The position numbers and the translations under genes are program-made. This document shows, piece by piece, positions 1 to 8,330 of a DNA stretch of 64,000 bases. The DNA lies in contig NZ_PRDL01000001.1 of NCBI RefSeq assembly GCF_015182315.1, forward strand, positions 1,550,001 to 1,614,000. Reading direction: 5' to 3'. Position 1 is the first letter of the stretch. Every line of letters starts with the position of its first letter. The DNA comes from Cellvibrio polysaccharolyticus. GTDB lineage: Bacteria; Pseudomonadota; Gammaproteobacteria; Pseudomonadales; Cellvibrionaceae. The notes below the pieces were generated by a model. The model was not told the DNA's origin, did no database searches, and saw nothing but the letters and a program-made list of their open reading frames with translations.

Positions 1-1194
1 GCCGAAGGTGCCGAGCTGAAATACATCAATCAAATTCCTCATACTGATCACTGCGTGTGGTTGCCGGTTTGCCTTAAGGCTTACCTGGATGAAACCGATG
101 ATTATGCGCTGCTGGATGAACAGGTTATTGCGGCAGAAAGCGGTGAATCTGCCAGTGTGTTTGAGCGTATATCGCAAGCCATGCAATGGTTGTTGTCCGA
201 GCGGGATGCGCGCGGCCTTAACTACATCGCCCAGGGCGACTGGTGTGACCCGATGAATATGGTGGGTTACAAAGGGCGCGGGGTTTCCGGCTGGTTGTCG
301 GTAGCTTCTGCCTATGCGCTTAACTTGTGGGCCGACATTTGCGAAGAAACGGGCCACAGCGATGCCGCCGAAAAATTCCGCAGCGGTGCGCAGTCACTGA
401 ATCAATCCGTGAACCGTTATCTGTGGGATGGCAACTGGTTTGCCCGTGGCATTACCGACGACGATGTGGTGTTTGGGATTGCCTGTGACAAGGAAGGCAG
501 TATTTTCCTTAATCCGCAAAGCTGGGCGATTCTCGGCGGTGCTGCCAGTGATGAGCAGCGCGGTAAAATGCTGCAAGCGATCGAACAGCGCCTTGAAACG
601 CCTTACGGTGTAACCATGCTGGCGCCGGCCTATACCGCCATGCGCGACGATGTGGGTCGGGTTACCCAGAAGCATCCTGGCTCGGCAGAAAACGGTTCGG
701 TTTATAACCATGCCGCGATCTTCTACATTTACAGCCTGTACACGGTTGCTGAATCGGATAAGGCGTTTGAATTGCTGCGCAAGATGTTGCCTGGTGAGCA
801 GGCGGATGATTATTTGCGTCGCGGTCAGCTGCCGGTCTTCATCCCCAATTATTATCGCGGTGCTTATCATCAGTACCCGGATACGGCAGGTCGTTCCAGT
901 CAGTTGTTTAATACCGGAACCGTTTCATGGGTGTATCGCTGCCTGGTAGAAGGATTGTTCGGTTTGAAAGGCAGCCGTCGTGGTTTGGAGATTAACCCGC
1001 AATTGCCATCACATTGGCCAGAAGCACAAGTAACACGCAGTTTCCGCGGTGCCAATATCCAGGTGAATTATCGGCGCGATGCCGGTGTTAGCGAGGTGAA
1101 GGTATTGTTGGATGGCGTAGCATTGCCAGCACGCTGCATTGACAATGTTCGGCCGGGCAATGTTTATAAGGTGGAAGTTTTGTTACCGCTTTAA
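1..1194 (+). CDS. GH94 phosphorylase, probably cellobionic acid phosphorylase (3' part)
   Basis: The reading frame is open from the first base, so the N-terminal part lies outside the window; about 397 C-terminal residues are present. GH94 enzymes split beta-linked disaccharides with phosphate, giving glucose 1-phosphate. The catalytic-acid region reads GDWCDPMNMVG, where ordinary cellobiose phosphorylases have GDWNDG, and later come IPNYYRGAYHQYP and GRSSQLFNTGTVSWVYR. The changed acceptor-site residues suggest an acid acceptor (cellobionic acid from oxidised cellulose), but this is inference from remembered family differences. No signal peptide can be judged. A strong bidirectional terminator follows 54 bp after the stop. 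The family call is firm; the exact substrate is not. Confidence 0.82.
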   Translation, partial: AEGAELKYINQIPHTDHCVWLPVCLKAYLDETDDYALLDEQVIAAESGESASVFERISQAMQWLLSERDARGLNYIAQGDWCDPMNMVGYKGRGVSGWLSVASAYALNLWADICEETGHSDAAEKFRSGAQSLNQSVNRYLWDGNWFARGITDDDVVFGIACDKEGSIFLNPQSWAILGGAASDEQRGKMLQAIEQRLETPYGVTMLAPAYTAMRDDVGRVTQKHPGSAENGSVYNHAAIFYIYSLYTVAESDKAFELLRKMLPGEQADDYLRRGQLPVFIPNYYRGAYHQYPDTAGRSSQLFNTGTVSWVYRCLVEGLFGLKGSRRGLEINPQLPSHWPEAQVTRSFRGANIQVNYRRDAGVSEVKVLLDGVALPARCIDNVRPGNVYKVEVLLPL

Positions 1195-1248
1195 TTGTTG
1201 CGGTGATGATGCGCTGCTTTGTAATGGAAAAAGTAGCGTTATGATGTG

Positions 1249-1285
1249 AAAAAGCCGATCCGGAATAACCCGGATCGGCTTTTTT
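1249..1285. terminator. Bidirectional rho-independent terminator
   Basis: A perfect stem (AAAAAGCCGATCCGG at 1249-1263 pairing with 1270-1284, loop of 6) has an A-run on the left and a T-run on the right. It lies between the convergent GH94 gene and the Alx/TerC gene and can serve both. Confidence 0.9.
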
Positions 1286-1294
1286 ATTGCGGTG

Positions 1295-2275
1295 TTACTG
1301 GTCGGAAGATTTGGATTCGTCGCGACGATTTTTCAGCAGCGACAGTACCACCGAGCCACCAATCAACAGGCCAACCACCGCCAGCGAAACGGCGATAGGG
1401 ATCTTGTAAATATCCAGCAACAACATTTTGGTACCAATAAAAATAAGCACCAGCGCCAGGCCATATTGCAGCAAGGAGAAGCGGTCAGCCATGTTGGCGA
1501 CCAGGAAATACATAGCCCGCAAACCAAGGATGGCGAAAATGTTGGAGGTCAGCAAAATAAACGGGTCGGTGGTGATGGCAAAAATCGCCGGGATGGAATC
1601 CACCGCAAAAATAATGTCTGAAAATTCTACCAGCACCAGCACAAAGAACAGCGGTGTTGCATAGCGTAAACCTTCTTTAACCACAAAAAAGCGTTCGCCA
1701 TCCAGTGAAGAGGTTACGCGCATTTTGCTGCGCAGCCAGCGGATCATGCGATTGTTATCGAGGTCCGGTTCTTCGTCATTACCGCGCAACATTTTAACGC
1801 CGGTAAACAGCAGGAAGGCGCCGAATAAATAAAGAATCCAGTGGAATTGGCTGATCAGCCATACGCCGGCGAAAATCATAATGGTGCGCATGATGATTGC
1901 GCCGAACACGCCATAAATCAGTACGCGTTTTTGCAGTTCCAGGGGAATGGCAAAGTAGGAAAAAATCATCAGCCAGACAAACACGTTATCAATAGCGAGT
2001 GATTTTTCTATCAGGTAGCCGGTGATAAATTCCAGCGTTTTGGTGTTGGCGAGCTCGCGGGTAAAGGCGCTGTCGAGATACCACCAGAGACCGGCAGCAA
2101 ACAGAAAAGAAACGCTGACCCAGACAATAGACCAGCTGGCGGCCTCTTTAAAAGAAACCCGGTGGCGCTTGCCGCCGCCGACCAAAAAGAGGTCGATAAA
2201 CAGCATAACAATAACGATGGCGAAGAAGCTCAGCCACATCCACCAGGTGCCAATAGATTGCAGATTTGTTTCCAT
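1295..2275 (-). CDS. alx: TerC/Alx family membrane protein, riboswitch-controlled
   Basis: Integral inner-membrane protein of 326 residues with about nine hydrophobic segments. The family's acidic membrane motifs are present: EKSLAIDN near residues 90-97 and EFSDIIFAVDS near 217-227, both typical of metal-handling TerC proteins. E. coli Alx, a manganese exporter with a similar length, is the closest well-studied member. A TTG six codons upstream (2293) extends the frame, but ATG at 2275 has AAAGG nine bases before it and is preferred. The gene is preceded by a yybP-ykoY riboswitch, which strongly supports a manganese-linked role. Function is inferred from family plus riboswitch. Confidence 0.9.
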   Translation of the reverse strand: METNLQSIGTWWMWLSFFAIVIVMLFIDLFLVGGGKRHRVSFKEAASWSIVWVSVSFLFAAGLWWYLDSAFTRELANTKTLEFITGYLIEKSLAIDNVFVWLMIFSYFAIPLELQKRVLIYGVFGAIIMRTIMIFAGVWLISQFHWILYLFGAFLLFTGVKMLRGNDEEPDLDNNRMIRWLRSKMRVTSSLDGERFFVVKEGLRYATPLFFVLVLVEFSDIIFAVDSIPAIFAITTDPFILLTSNIFAILGLRAMYFLVANMADRFSLLQYGLALVLIFIGTKMLLLDIYKIPIAVSLAVVGLLIGGSVVLSLLKNRRDESKSSDQ

Positions 2276-2427
2276 GATGATCAGCCTTTGCAAAAAAAGA
2301 AGTTAACCGGCAGCTGCTGGTCAGACGGGGAGTGAACAGAGGAAAAGACATGCGGGGAAAACAACGGCATAACAGATAAGTCTCCAGTGCTTGAATGATT
2401 AATAACACGCAATGCACGGACGTACCT

Positions 2428-2541
2428 CGGCCTTTGTCATTGCGACAAAGGTCTCGTTCACAGATGAAGGTCATCTGCCTGCGGTGCCGGAGTGTTAACT
2501 CGTGTTGACGACAATCGCAGCGGGAACTACTCCCCTTCGGT
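2428..2541 (-). promoter_or_regulatory. yybP-ykoY manganese riboswitch upstream of alx/terC
   Basis: Read on the minus strand, the leader shows the conserved pieces of this RNA in order: GGGGAGTAG (about 2535-2527), then GTCGTCAACACG, then GAGACC followed by a hairpin CCTTTGTC-gcaat-GACAAAGG ending near 2431. The same blocks occur in the E. coli alx leader. About 155 nt separate the aptamer from the ATG. That stretch contains a small GC hairpin and a run of T just before the ribosome binding site, so control could act on termination or translation. Known members sense Mn2+; response here is inferred. Confidence 0.88.
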
Positions 2542-2638
2542 AGGTGGCAGTTTAAGTGTTTGTATTAAATAGTCAATCGTTGCTTGAGCGGTTTTTGAGG
2601 TGCGGTAATCCAGTGTGATCGGGTTACCGCGCCGGGTG

Positions 2639-2965
2639 TCAGGACGCTTCTTTCTTTGTGCCTTTGCTGCTTTTGGCGGCTTTGGCCGGTTGGCTCTGTT
2701 GTTTGCTTTTTACAATACTGATGTATTTGATCCATGCCTGCTCAACGGGGTTTTTCGGGGCCACCTGATTGGCTATCACCTTCAGCAGGTGTAAATCGTC
2801 GGCAGAGGGGTCGGATACGTTTTCGTCAATTAAAGCTGATATTAACATTCCATGTTTTTTAACCAGTCTTGCCTGAATGCTTGAAAGGCCTCCGGCTTCG
2901 AATCCATCGGGAAAGTTGGCAGGATCCTGAAACATTTGTTTCAGATAGTGTTCGCGCGGCAGCAT
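2639..2965 (-). CDS. DUF413 (MaoP-like) protein
   Basis: A 108-residue soluble protein matching the DUF413 family, whose E. coli member MaoP (YifE) is needed for organisation of the Ori macrodomain. Recognisable stretches are FPDGFEAGGLSSIQARLVKK (family: PrGFsrhGdFtikEaqlLe) near residues 18-37, and VEQAWIKYISIVK near 74-86. The C-terminal 22 residues are Lys/Ala/Ser-rich and probably disordered. It stands alone on the minus strand between the riboswitch leader and rpsT. A role in chromosome organisation is only by family analogy. Confidence 0.72.
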   Translation of the reverse strand: MLPREHYLKQMFQDPANFPDGFEAGGLSSIQARLVKKHGMLISALIDENVSDPSADDLHLLKVIANQVAPKNPVEQAWIKYISIVKSKQQSQPAKAAKSSKGTKKEAS

Positions 2966-3141
2966 AACGAAGTCTCCATTATTGATATGTGCACGAGAGT
3001 CCGGGAAGAGGCGCTCCGGTGAGGCCTGGTTTCACGGCGCATGGCGAATTTAATCTGTTTTTATTGCAGTGTATAGAGTGATGCAGAAGATGATGTGAGC
3101 TGATTGAGGTCTGTGCCGCTATTTTTGTTATTTACGGGCAT

Positions 3142-3168
3142 AAAAAAACCGGCAGAAGCCGGTTTTTT
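3142..3168. terminator. Rho-independent terminator after rpsT
   Basis: AAAAAAACCGGC pairs with GCCGGTTTTTT across an AGAA loop, 18 bp beyond the rpsT stop. A- and T-runs on both sides make it strong on the minus strand. Confidence 0.9.
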
Positions 3169-3185
3169 CGAAATCGATCAAGGGA

Positions 3186-3455
3186 TCAGGCAGCAGCCAG
3201 AGCCTTGATACGATTGTTCAGACGGCTCTTATGACGAGCTGCCTTATTTTTGTGGATCAGGCCTTTATCGGCGATACGATCAATAACGGGTACCGCTGCT
3301 GCATAGGCTGCTTTTGCAGCTTCCAGATCACCTGCTGCAATGGCGTTCACCACTTTTTTCAGGTAGGTACGCCCCATTGAGCGCAGGCTGGCGTTATGCT
3401 TGCGAGCTTTTTCGTTTTGACGCGCGCGTTTTTTAGCTTGGGGTGAGTTTGCCAC
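3186..3455 (-). CDS. rpsT: 30S ribosomal protein S20
   Basis: An 89-residue, very basic protein with the S20 N-terminus ANSPQAKKRARQNEKARKHN and the RLNNRIKAL C-terminal helix. It binds 16S rRNA early in 30S assembly. The start is GTG (3455), preceded by AGGAG with about seven bases of spacing; S20 genes often use a non-ATG start (TTG in E. coli), which helps autoregulation. It is a single-gene transcript with its own promoter and terminator, not next to murJ or ribF as in some relatives. Confidence 0.97.
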   Translation of the reverse strand: MANSPQAKKRARQNEKARKHNASLRSMGRTYLKKVVNAIAAGDLEAAKAAYAAAVPVIDRIADKGLIHKNKAARHKSRLNNRIKALAAA

Positions 3456-3511
3456 CGTGGTGCTCCTATTAAAAATCTGTTCTGAAACGAGTCTGAATTC
3501 AAGGACGCGAC

Positions 3512-3539
3512 ATTATGCCGTTTCAAAGACAATTGTCAA
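3512..3539 (-). promoter_or_regulatory. rpsT promoter
   Basis: On the minus strand TTGACA (3539-3534) and CATAAT (3517-3512) are separated by 16 bp, 57 bp before the rpsT start. This is near the sigma70 consensus, as expected for a ribosomal protein gene. The rest of the gap to 3812 holds no gene. An 8-bp GC stem (CGCCCCGG at 3768-3775 with 3795-3802, no T-run) lies just past the end of the carboxypeptidase gene. Confidence 0.75.
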
Positions 3540-3812
3540 CACCGGGGTATTGTTAATTGCAGGTAAAACGACGTTCGCGATCGGGTTCGAAAGGTTGCGG
3601 GGTCTGGCGACAGCTTGGTAGAGCCTGAAACAGAAAATATCCACTACCTGGTTCGGATGCGCGCAATAATATCACGAACCCTTGCCGTCCAACCAGTCAT
3701 GATCCACTTAAGGTTGATAAAACTGCCATGTTTGCAGAGGGGCGGGTGGTCCCAATCCGGTAAGAACCGCCCCGGTGTGCCTTACTGAAAGCCTCCGGGG
3801 CGTCTCACTGCG

Positions 3813-5300
3813 TTAAGCCAGATAACGCTGTTGCAGGTGTTGCTTGAAGTAATGGCTGTTCAGCGCTTCACCGGTTGCCTGGCGCATCAGCTCATCGGTA
3901 GACAGGGTGCTGGCCTTGCTCCATATGGCTTTGTTCAGCCACTCAAACAAGCCGCCAAGGTCGCCATTGCCAATCTTCTCTTCCAGCCCCGGCAGGTGTT
4001 GCTGCGCGGCATTGAAAAGCTGGGCGGCGTACATGGCACCTAGGGTGTAGGAGGGGAAGTAACCAAAAGCACCGCCCGCCCAGTGGATGTCCTGCATGCA
4101 GCCGATATCGTTTTTGCCAGCGGTAGACAAGCCGAGCAGGCTTTCCATTTTTTCGTTCCACAAGTCGGGAATATGCTCGGTATCAATCCCGCCTTCAATC
4201 AACTCGCGCTCGATTTCATAGCGCAAAATGACATGTGCAGGGTAGGTCACTTCGTCGGCATCGACCCGGATAAAGCCGCGTTTAACACGGGTATTCAGTT
4301 GGTATAGATTGTCGGCGCTGAACGCGGGGTCTTGCTGCCGTTGAAACGCCTCGGCTATGCGCGGTGCTATCAGACGGGTAAACGGCAGGCTGCGAGCCAG
4401 CTGCATTTCAAAAAAGAGGCTCTGCGATTCGTGAACGCCCATGGAGCGCGCTTGTCCGACCGGTAACCCCGCCAGAGTGCGGGGTAAATTTTGCTCATAG
4501 CGGGCATGGCCGGTTTCATGAATCACGCCCAACAGCGCACTCATAAAATTTTGTTCATCGTAGCGGGTGGTAATGCGCACATCTTCCGGTACGCCGCCGC
4601 AAAAGGGGTGGGTACTGGTATCAAGCCGGCCATGCTGGAAATCGAAACCCAGCAAACCCATGATGTTGAGCCCCAACTGACGTTGTTGTTCGGTCGGGAA
4701 AGGGCCTTGCGGGGTAATCACCTGCCGGGTTTTTTGTATCTCTTCGGCTTCGTCTATCAGCCCGGGTAGCCAGGTTTTTATTTCACCGAAGAGGTTATCG
4801 ACTTTATGGCTGGACATACCCGGTTCATAGATATCCATCAGCGCATCGTAGCGATTCAGCCCGGCGTGTTCGGCAAAATAGCCGGCTTGTTCCCGTGCGA
4901 GACGCACCACCTCTTTCAGGTTGGTGTTGTAGCCCTGCCAATCGTTATTTTTCCGCTGTTGGCGCCAGGCGTGTTCGCAGCGGCTATTGGCAATGGAGGT
5001 TGCCTCAACCAGGTCTTGCGGCAGCAAAGTAGCATGCTGCCAGGCGCGTTTCATGGTTGCCAGGTTGGCGATATCCAGCGCATCGGTAATTTCTTCGTGG
5101 GCTTCTTCAAACCAGTCGTCCAGCTCCGGAGCGGTCAGCAGTTGGTGGCTGATGACCGACAGTTCGGCGAGCGCTTCGCCCCGTGCATTGTTACCGCCTT
5201 CCGGCATCATCGCGGCCTGATCCCAGCCACAAATAGCCGCTGCGTGTTGAATGCGTGACAAGCGTTTGAATTGTTGTTGCAGTTTAGTAAAAGCGCTCAT
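3813..5300 (-). CDS. M32 family metallocarboxypeptidase (Taq type)
   Basis: A 495-residue zinc carboxypeptidase that removes C-terminal residues from peptides in the cytoplasm. The five M32 signatures are in order: HPF (231-233), DVRIT (240-244), the zinc motif HETGH (261-265), HESQS (290-294) and GCMQDIHW near 400. Length is typical of the family (about 500). The start ATG has GGAG eight bases upstream. That site lies in the 15-bp gap after the mrpG stop codon, so the gene is almost certainly co-transcribed with the Mrp antiporter genes, an association I cannot explain. Confidence 0.95.
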   Translation of the reverse strand: MSAFTKLQQQFKRLSRIQHAAAICGWDQAAMMPEGGNNARGEALAELSVISHQLLTAPELDDWFEEAHEEITDALDIANLATMKRAWQHATLLPQDLVEATSIANSRCEHAWRQQRKNNDWQGYNTNLKEVVRLAREQAGYFAEHAGLNRYDALMDIYEPGMSSHKVDNLFGEIKTWLPGLIDEAEEIQKTRQVITPQGPFPTEQQRQLGLNIMGLLGFDFQHGRLDTSTHPFCGGVPEDVRITTRYDEQNFMSALLGVIHETGHARYEQNLPRTLAGLPVGQARSMGVHESQSLFFEMQLARSLPFTRLIAPRIAEAFQRQQDPAFSADNLYQLNTRVKRGFIRVDADEVTYPAHVILRYEIERELIEGGIDTEHIPDLWNEKMESLLGLSTAGKNDIGCMQDIHWAGGAFGYFPSYTLGAMYAAQLFNAAQQHLPGLEEKIGNGDLGGLFEWLNKAIWSKASTLSTDELMRQATGEALNSHYFKQHLQQRYLA

Positions 5301-5315
5301 GGGTGTTGCTCCGGT

Positions 5316-5648
5316 TTACCAGGGTTTTCCGCGGGTGCGTTTAACGTAGGGCAAATGAATATGCAGCGCAGCCTTGGCGACCATGTGGGCGCTGATCGGC
5401 GCTGTGATAAAAAGAAATAGCGTAATGAGCAGTTCGTGCAAGCTGAAGCCTTCGCTGTGGGTGCTGAAAAAAATCATCGAGCCAATCAAAACGCCACCAA
5501 CGCCCAGCGTGGTCGCTTTGGCGGGGCCGTGCAGGCGCATGTAAAAATCCGGCAGCCGCGCCAGACCAATCGAGCCGAGCAAGGCAAACAAGCCACCGAT
5601 TAAAAGAAATATAGCAGTGATAATTTCAACGATGCTGTTATCTGTCAT
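5316..5648 (-). CDS. mrpG: Na+(K+)/H+ antiporter subunit G
   Basis: A 110-residue membrane protein with three hydrophobic segments and the MrpG/PhaG signature (GSIGLARLPDFYMRLHGPAK, then TLGVGG). It is a small accessory subunit of the Mrp complex, which exchanges Na+ or K+ for protons across the inner membrane and supports pH and salt homeostasis. It is the last antiporter gene, 30 bp after mrpF and 15 bp before the M32 carboxypeptidase gene. Confidence 0.93.
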   Translation of the reverse strand: MTDNSIVEIITAIFLLIGGLFALLGSIGLARLPDFYMRLHGPAKATTLGVGGVLIGSMIFFSTHSEGFSLHELLITLFLFITAPISAHMVAKAALHIHLPYVKRTRGKPW

Positions 5649-5678
5649 GAGGAGATCCTATCTGTAATCAGGTTATCG

Positions 5679-5948
5679 TTATTCAATGATGTCGCCGCGC
5701 AAAATATATTTTGACAGCGCAACGGTACCGGCAAAGCCCATCACGGCAATCAGCAGGGCAGCTTCAAAATAAAGTGCCGACCCCTGGTATACACCGTAAA
5801 TAATTAACAGGGCGATGGTGTTGATGTACATGGTGTCGAGCGCGATGATGCGGTCCGGTAGTGATGGGCCAATCACCAGTCGCCAGAGGTTTAACACGAT
5901 GGCGAGACTGACCATAAACATGGCAATCGGGATAGCGGTTACGAGCAT
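5679..5948 (-). CDS. mrpF: Na+(K+)/H+ antiporter subunit F
   Basis: An 89-residue protein with three transmembrane segments. The family segment GPSLPDRIIALDTM lies near residues 28-41. MrpF is a small subunit required for assembly or activity of the Mrp complex. Its start overlaps the end of mrpE by 10 bp, showing tight translational coupling. Confidence 0.92.
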   Translation of the reverse strand: MLVTAIPIAMFMVSLAIVLNLWRLVIGPSLPDRIIALDTMYINTIALLIIYGVYQGSALYFEAALLIAVMGFAGTVALSKYILRGDIIE

Positions 5949-6475
5949 TCGAAAATCTCCTTCAAGGGGGCTTCGTAGCGGCGTTTAATATCGGTGATCG
6001 CCATTTCCACATCGCTGACATTCAGCACATGAATCAGCAGGGATTTGCGGTCATTACTGAGGTTGGCCGACACGGTGCCAGGGGCAAGGCAAATGGTGCT
6101 GGCCAGAATGGTGATCGTAAAATCATTTTGCACGTCCAGCGGCAAGGTTAAAAACGCCGGATGCAAATTCCGGGTGGGCCCGATGATGCGCAGCATCAGC
6201 ACGTAATTCGCTACCAGAATGTCCACCACTACCCGTGACAGGAAGCGCATCACCACCAGCGGTTTGCGCACCGGTGTGGATTCGGGCCAGAAGGGATAGG
6301 TAATCCAGGGGATAAACCAGCCAAGAAACGCCCCCAGCACCACATGCCCGGCACTGATGTCGTTAATCAGTAATAGCCACAGGCCCCACATAAAAACGCT
6401 GAGCGCGGGGTGAGGTAATAACTTGCGCCAGCCAATGTGCACTTTTTTGGTTGCAACGCGAACTTTGGGATTCAT
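5939..6475 (-). CDS. mrpE: Na+(K+)/H+ antiporter subunit E
   Basis: A 178-residue membrane protein. After a short basic N-terminus it has two hydrophobic segments, then the MrpE/MnhE C-terminal domain with the conserved LASTICLAPGTVSANL near residue 130. MrpE is dispensable for transport in some bacteria but stabilises the complex. The start lies two bases after the mrpD stop, and the 3' end overlaps mrpF. Confidence 0.92.
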   Translation of the reverse strand: MNPKVRVATKKVHIGWRKLLPHPALSVFMWGLWLLLINDISAGHVVLGAFLGWFIPWITYPFWPESTPVRKPLVVMRFLSRVVVDILVANYVLMLRIIGPTRNLHPAFLTLPLDVQNDFTITILASTICLAPGTVSANLSNDRKSLLIHVLNVSDVEMAITDIKRRYEAPLKEIFECS

Positions 6476-6477
6476 AG

Positions 6478-7992
6478 TCAGTTTCCTTTCACCGGAATAT
6501 GGCCGAGCACTGCCTGAATATAAGGCTGTGGATGTAACACTTGCTCTGCCAGGGCGTTGGTGTAAGCGATCACCTGGTTACCAAAAATCATCAAACCGAA
6601 GCTGAACAGAATCAGGCCAAGGATGGCGATAACCGACCAGATATCAGCTGCCGGGGCGGTGACCACATGATTTTCCATGCGCCAGAAAATGGTGCTGCCA
6701 CTGCGGCTGAGTGCGGTCAGCACGGCGAGGCCGCCAAGCAGAATACCGGCCCAGATCCACGGCGTTTGCGGCCCGGTAGCAGCTTGCAAAATCAGCGCCT
6801 TGCCGACAAAGCCGCTGAGCGGCGGCATACCGATTACGCTAATGGCAGCAACAAAAAATAATCCGCCCAGTAACAGGGATTGGCGCATTTCCGGTGCACT
6901 GGTGATGCGGTCTTCAGCATCGCCGCGCTGGCGAATAATCAAATCGGTCAGCAGGAAAAGTGCCGCGCAAATCCAGGTGGAATGCAGCAGGTAGAAGATA
7001 GTTGCACTCAGTGCGGTTTCACTGTTAAGCGCAACCCCGGTGAGCAGGGTGCCTACCGAAACGATAACCAGCCAGGAAATTTGTACACGCAATTCCCGCG
7101 CGCCAAGCGCACCTATCGCACCGAGTATCAGTGTGATAAAGGCCAGTGGCCATAACCAGGGCAAAAGTATATTACTCAGCTCTCCGGCATCATTGCCAAA
7201 AATCAGCGTGTAGACCCGAATAATCGCGTAAACGCCCACCTTGGTCATGATGGCGAACAGCGCCGCCACCGGGCCGTGTGCCGATGAATAAGCCGCAGGC
7301 AACCAGAAGTAGAGGGGAAATATCGCCGCCTTCAAACCAAACACAATAAACAACAACAAGGCGGCAATGCCAATGAACGGTGCTGTATCTGCATCGGCGG
7401 CCGCTACTTTTACCGCGAGGTCGGCCATATTGAGGGTGCCGGTCAAACCATACAGGGTTGCTATCGCAATCAAAAAGATGGCAGAACCGGTGACGTTGAG
7501 TATGACGTAATGCAAACCGGCTTTGGCGCGGCGGGCGCTGCCGGCTTGCATCAGCAGGGCATAGGAAGATAACAGCAAAATTTCAAAAAAGACGAACAGA
7601 TTGAACAGGTCGCCGGTCAGAAATGCGCCGTTAACACCGGTCAGCAAAAAGTGCGCGAGGCTGTGGAAATGCGGGCTGACCTGCGGCGCCTTTTCGTCGG
7701 TGGTGTAAAGCAAACTGAAGAACGCCAGGGTGCTCGATAGCAACATCATGATGGCACTCAGGCGATCCAGCACCAGCACAATACCAAAGGGCGGTGCCCA
7801 ATTGCCCAGCGCATAAACAACGAATTCACCGCGGCCGGCTTTGATAATCAGCAGAACCGAAATCACCATCAGCGCGAATACGCTGAACATGCTGAGAAGG
7901 TGCGTGCGCATCCGATGCCGCTCCGGCATCAACAGCAGAATCAAACCGGTAATCAGCGGCAGTAAAATGGGAGCAATAACCAGATGACTCAT
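6478..7992 (-). CDS. mrpD: Na+(K+)/H+ antiporter subunit D
   Basis: A 504-residue membrane protein of the NuoN/NuoM-like antiporter family with about 14 hydrophobic segments. Visible motifs include FFEILLLSSYALL (the conserved Glu in transmembrane segment 5), a Lys in FGLKAAIFPLYFWLP and an H/K-rich half channel. With MrpA it forms the proton path. The start overlaps the end of mrpC by 4 bp (ATGA). Confidence 0.95.
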   Translation of the reverse strand: MSHLVIAPILLPLITGLILLLMPERHRMRTHLLSMFSVFALMVISVLLIIKAGRGEFVVYALGNWAPPFGIVLVLDRLSAIMMLLSSTLAFFSLLYTTDEKAPQVSPHFHSLAHFLLTGVNGAFLTGDLFNLFVFFEILLLSSYALLMQAGSARRAKAGLHYVILNVTGSAIFLIAIATLYGLTGTLNMADLAVKVAAADADTAPFIGIAALLLFIVFGLKAAIFPLYFWLPAAYSSAHGPVAALFAIMTKVGVYAIIRVYTLIFGNDAGELSNILLPWLWPLAFITLILGAIGALGARELRVQISWLVIVSVGTLLTGVALNSETALSATIFYLLHSTWICAALFLLTDLIIRQRGDAEDRITSAPEMRQSLLLGGLFFVAAISVIGMPPLSGFVGKALILQAATGPQTPWIWAGILLGGLAVLTALSRSGSTIFWRMENHVVTAPAADIWSVIAILGLILFSFGLMIFGNQVIAYTNALAEQVLHPQPYIQAVLGHIPVKGN

Positions 7993-8330
7993 CGTGGCGT
8001 TTCCTCCCGGGTGTTCTTGCCATCAATGTGGTCATTGCCCAGTTCCGAGCGCGCACGCAAGGCGAGTACCAGCATAAAGGCGGTCATGGCAAAACCGATC
8101 ACAATCGCGGTTAACACCAGCGCCTGGGGAATCGGGTCGGTGTATTGGTCGCGGCTGCTGATAACGGCAGGCACGCCGGACTGCAATCGGCCCATAACAA
8201 AGATAAATAAATTGACCGCGTAAGAGAGCAGCGTCAGCCCCAGAATGACCGGGAAAGTTCTGCCCCTGAGTGCCAGATAAATACCGCAGCCGGTGAGAAC
8301 TGCAATGACGATAGAGATTAAAGCTTCCAT
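7989..8330 (-). CDS. mrpC: Na+(K+)/H+ antiporter subunit C
   Basis: A 113-residue NuoK-like protein with three transmembrane segments and the family stretch GLTLLSYAVNLFIFVMG. The conserved segment DPIPQALVLTAIVIGFAMTA, where MrpC proteins share DPLPQALVLTAIVI, is near residues 65-84. It joins MrpA and MrpD in the complex. The start shares one base with the stop of the mrpAB gene. Confidence 0.95.
   Translation of the reverse strand: MEALISIVIAVLTGCGIYLALRGRTFPVILGLTLLSYAVNLFIFVMGRLQSGVPAVISSRDQYTDPIPQALVLTAIVIGFAMTAFMLVLALRARSELGNDHIDGKNTREETPR

Noticed and set aside
3768..3802. Terminator after the M32 carboxypeptidase gene
   Set aside because: The 8-bp GC stem has a 19-base loop and no T-run on the minus strand; kept only as a remark.
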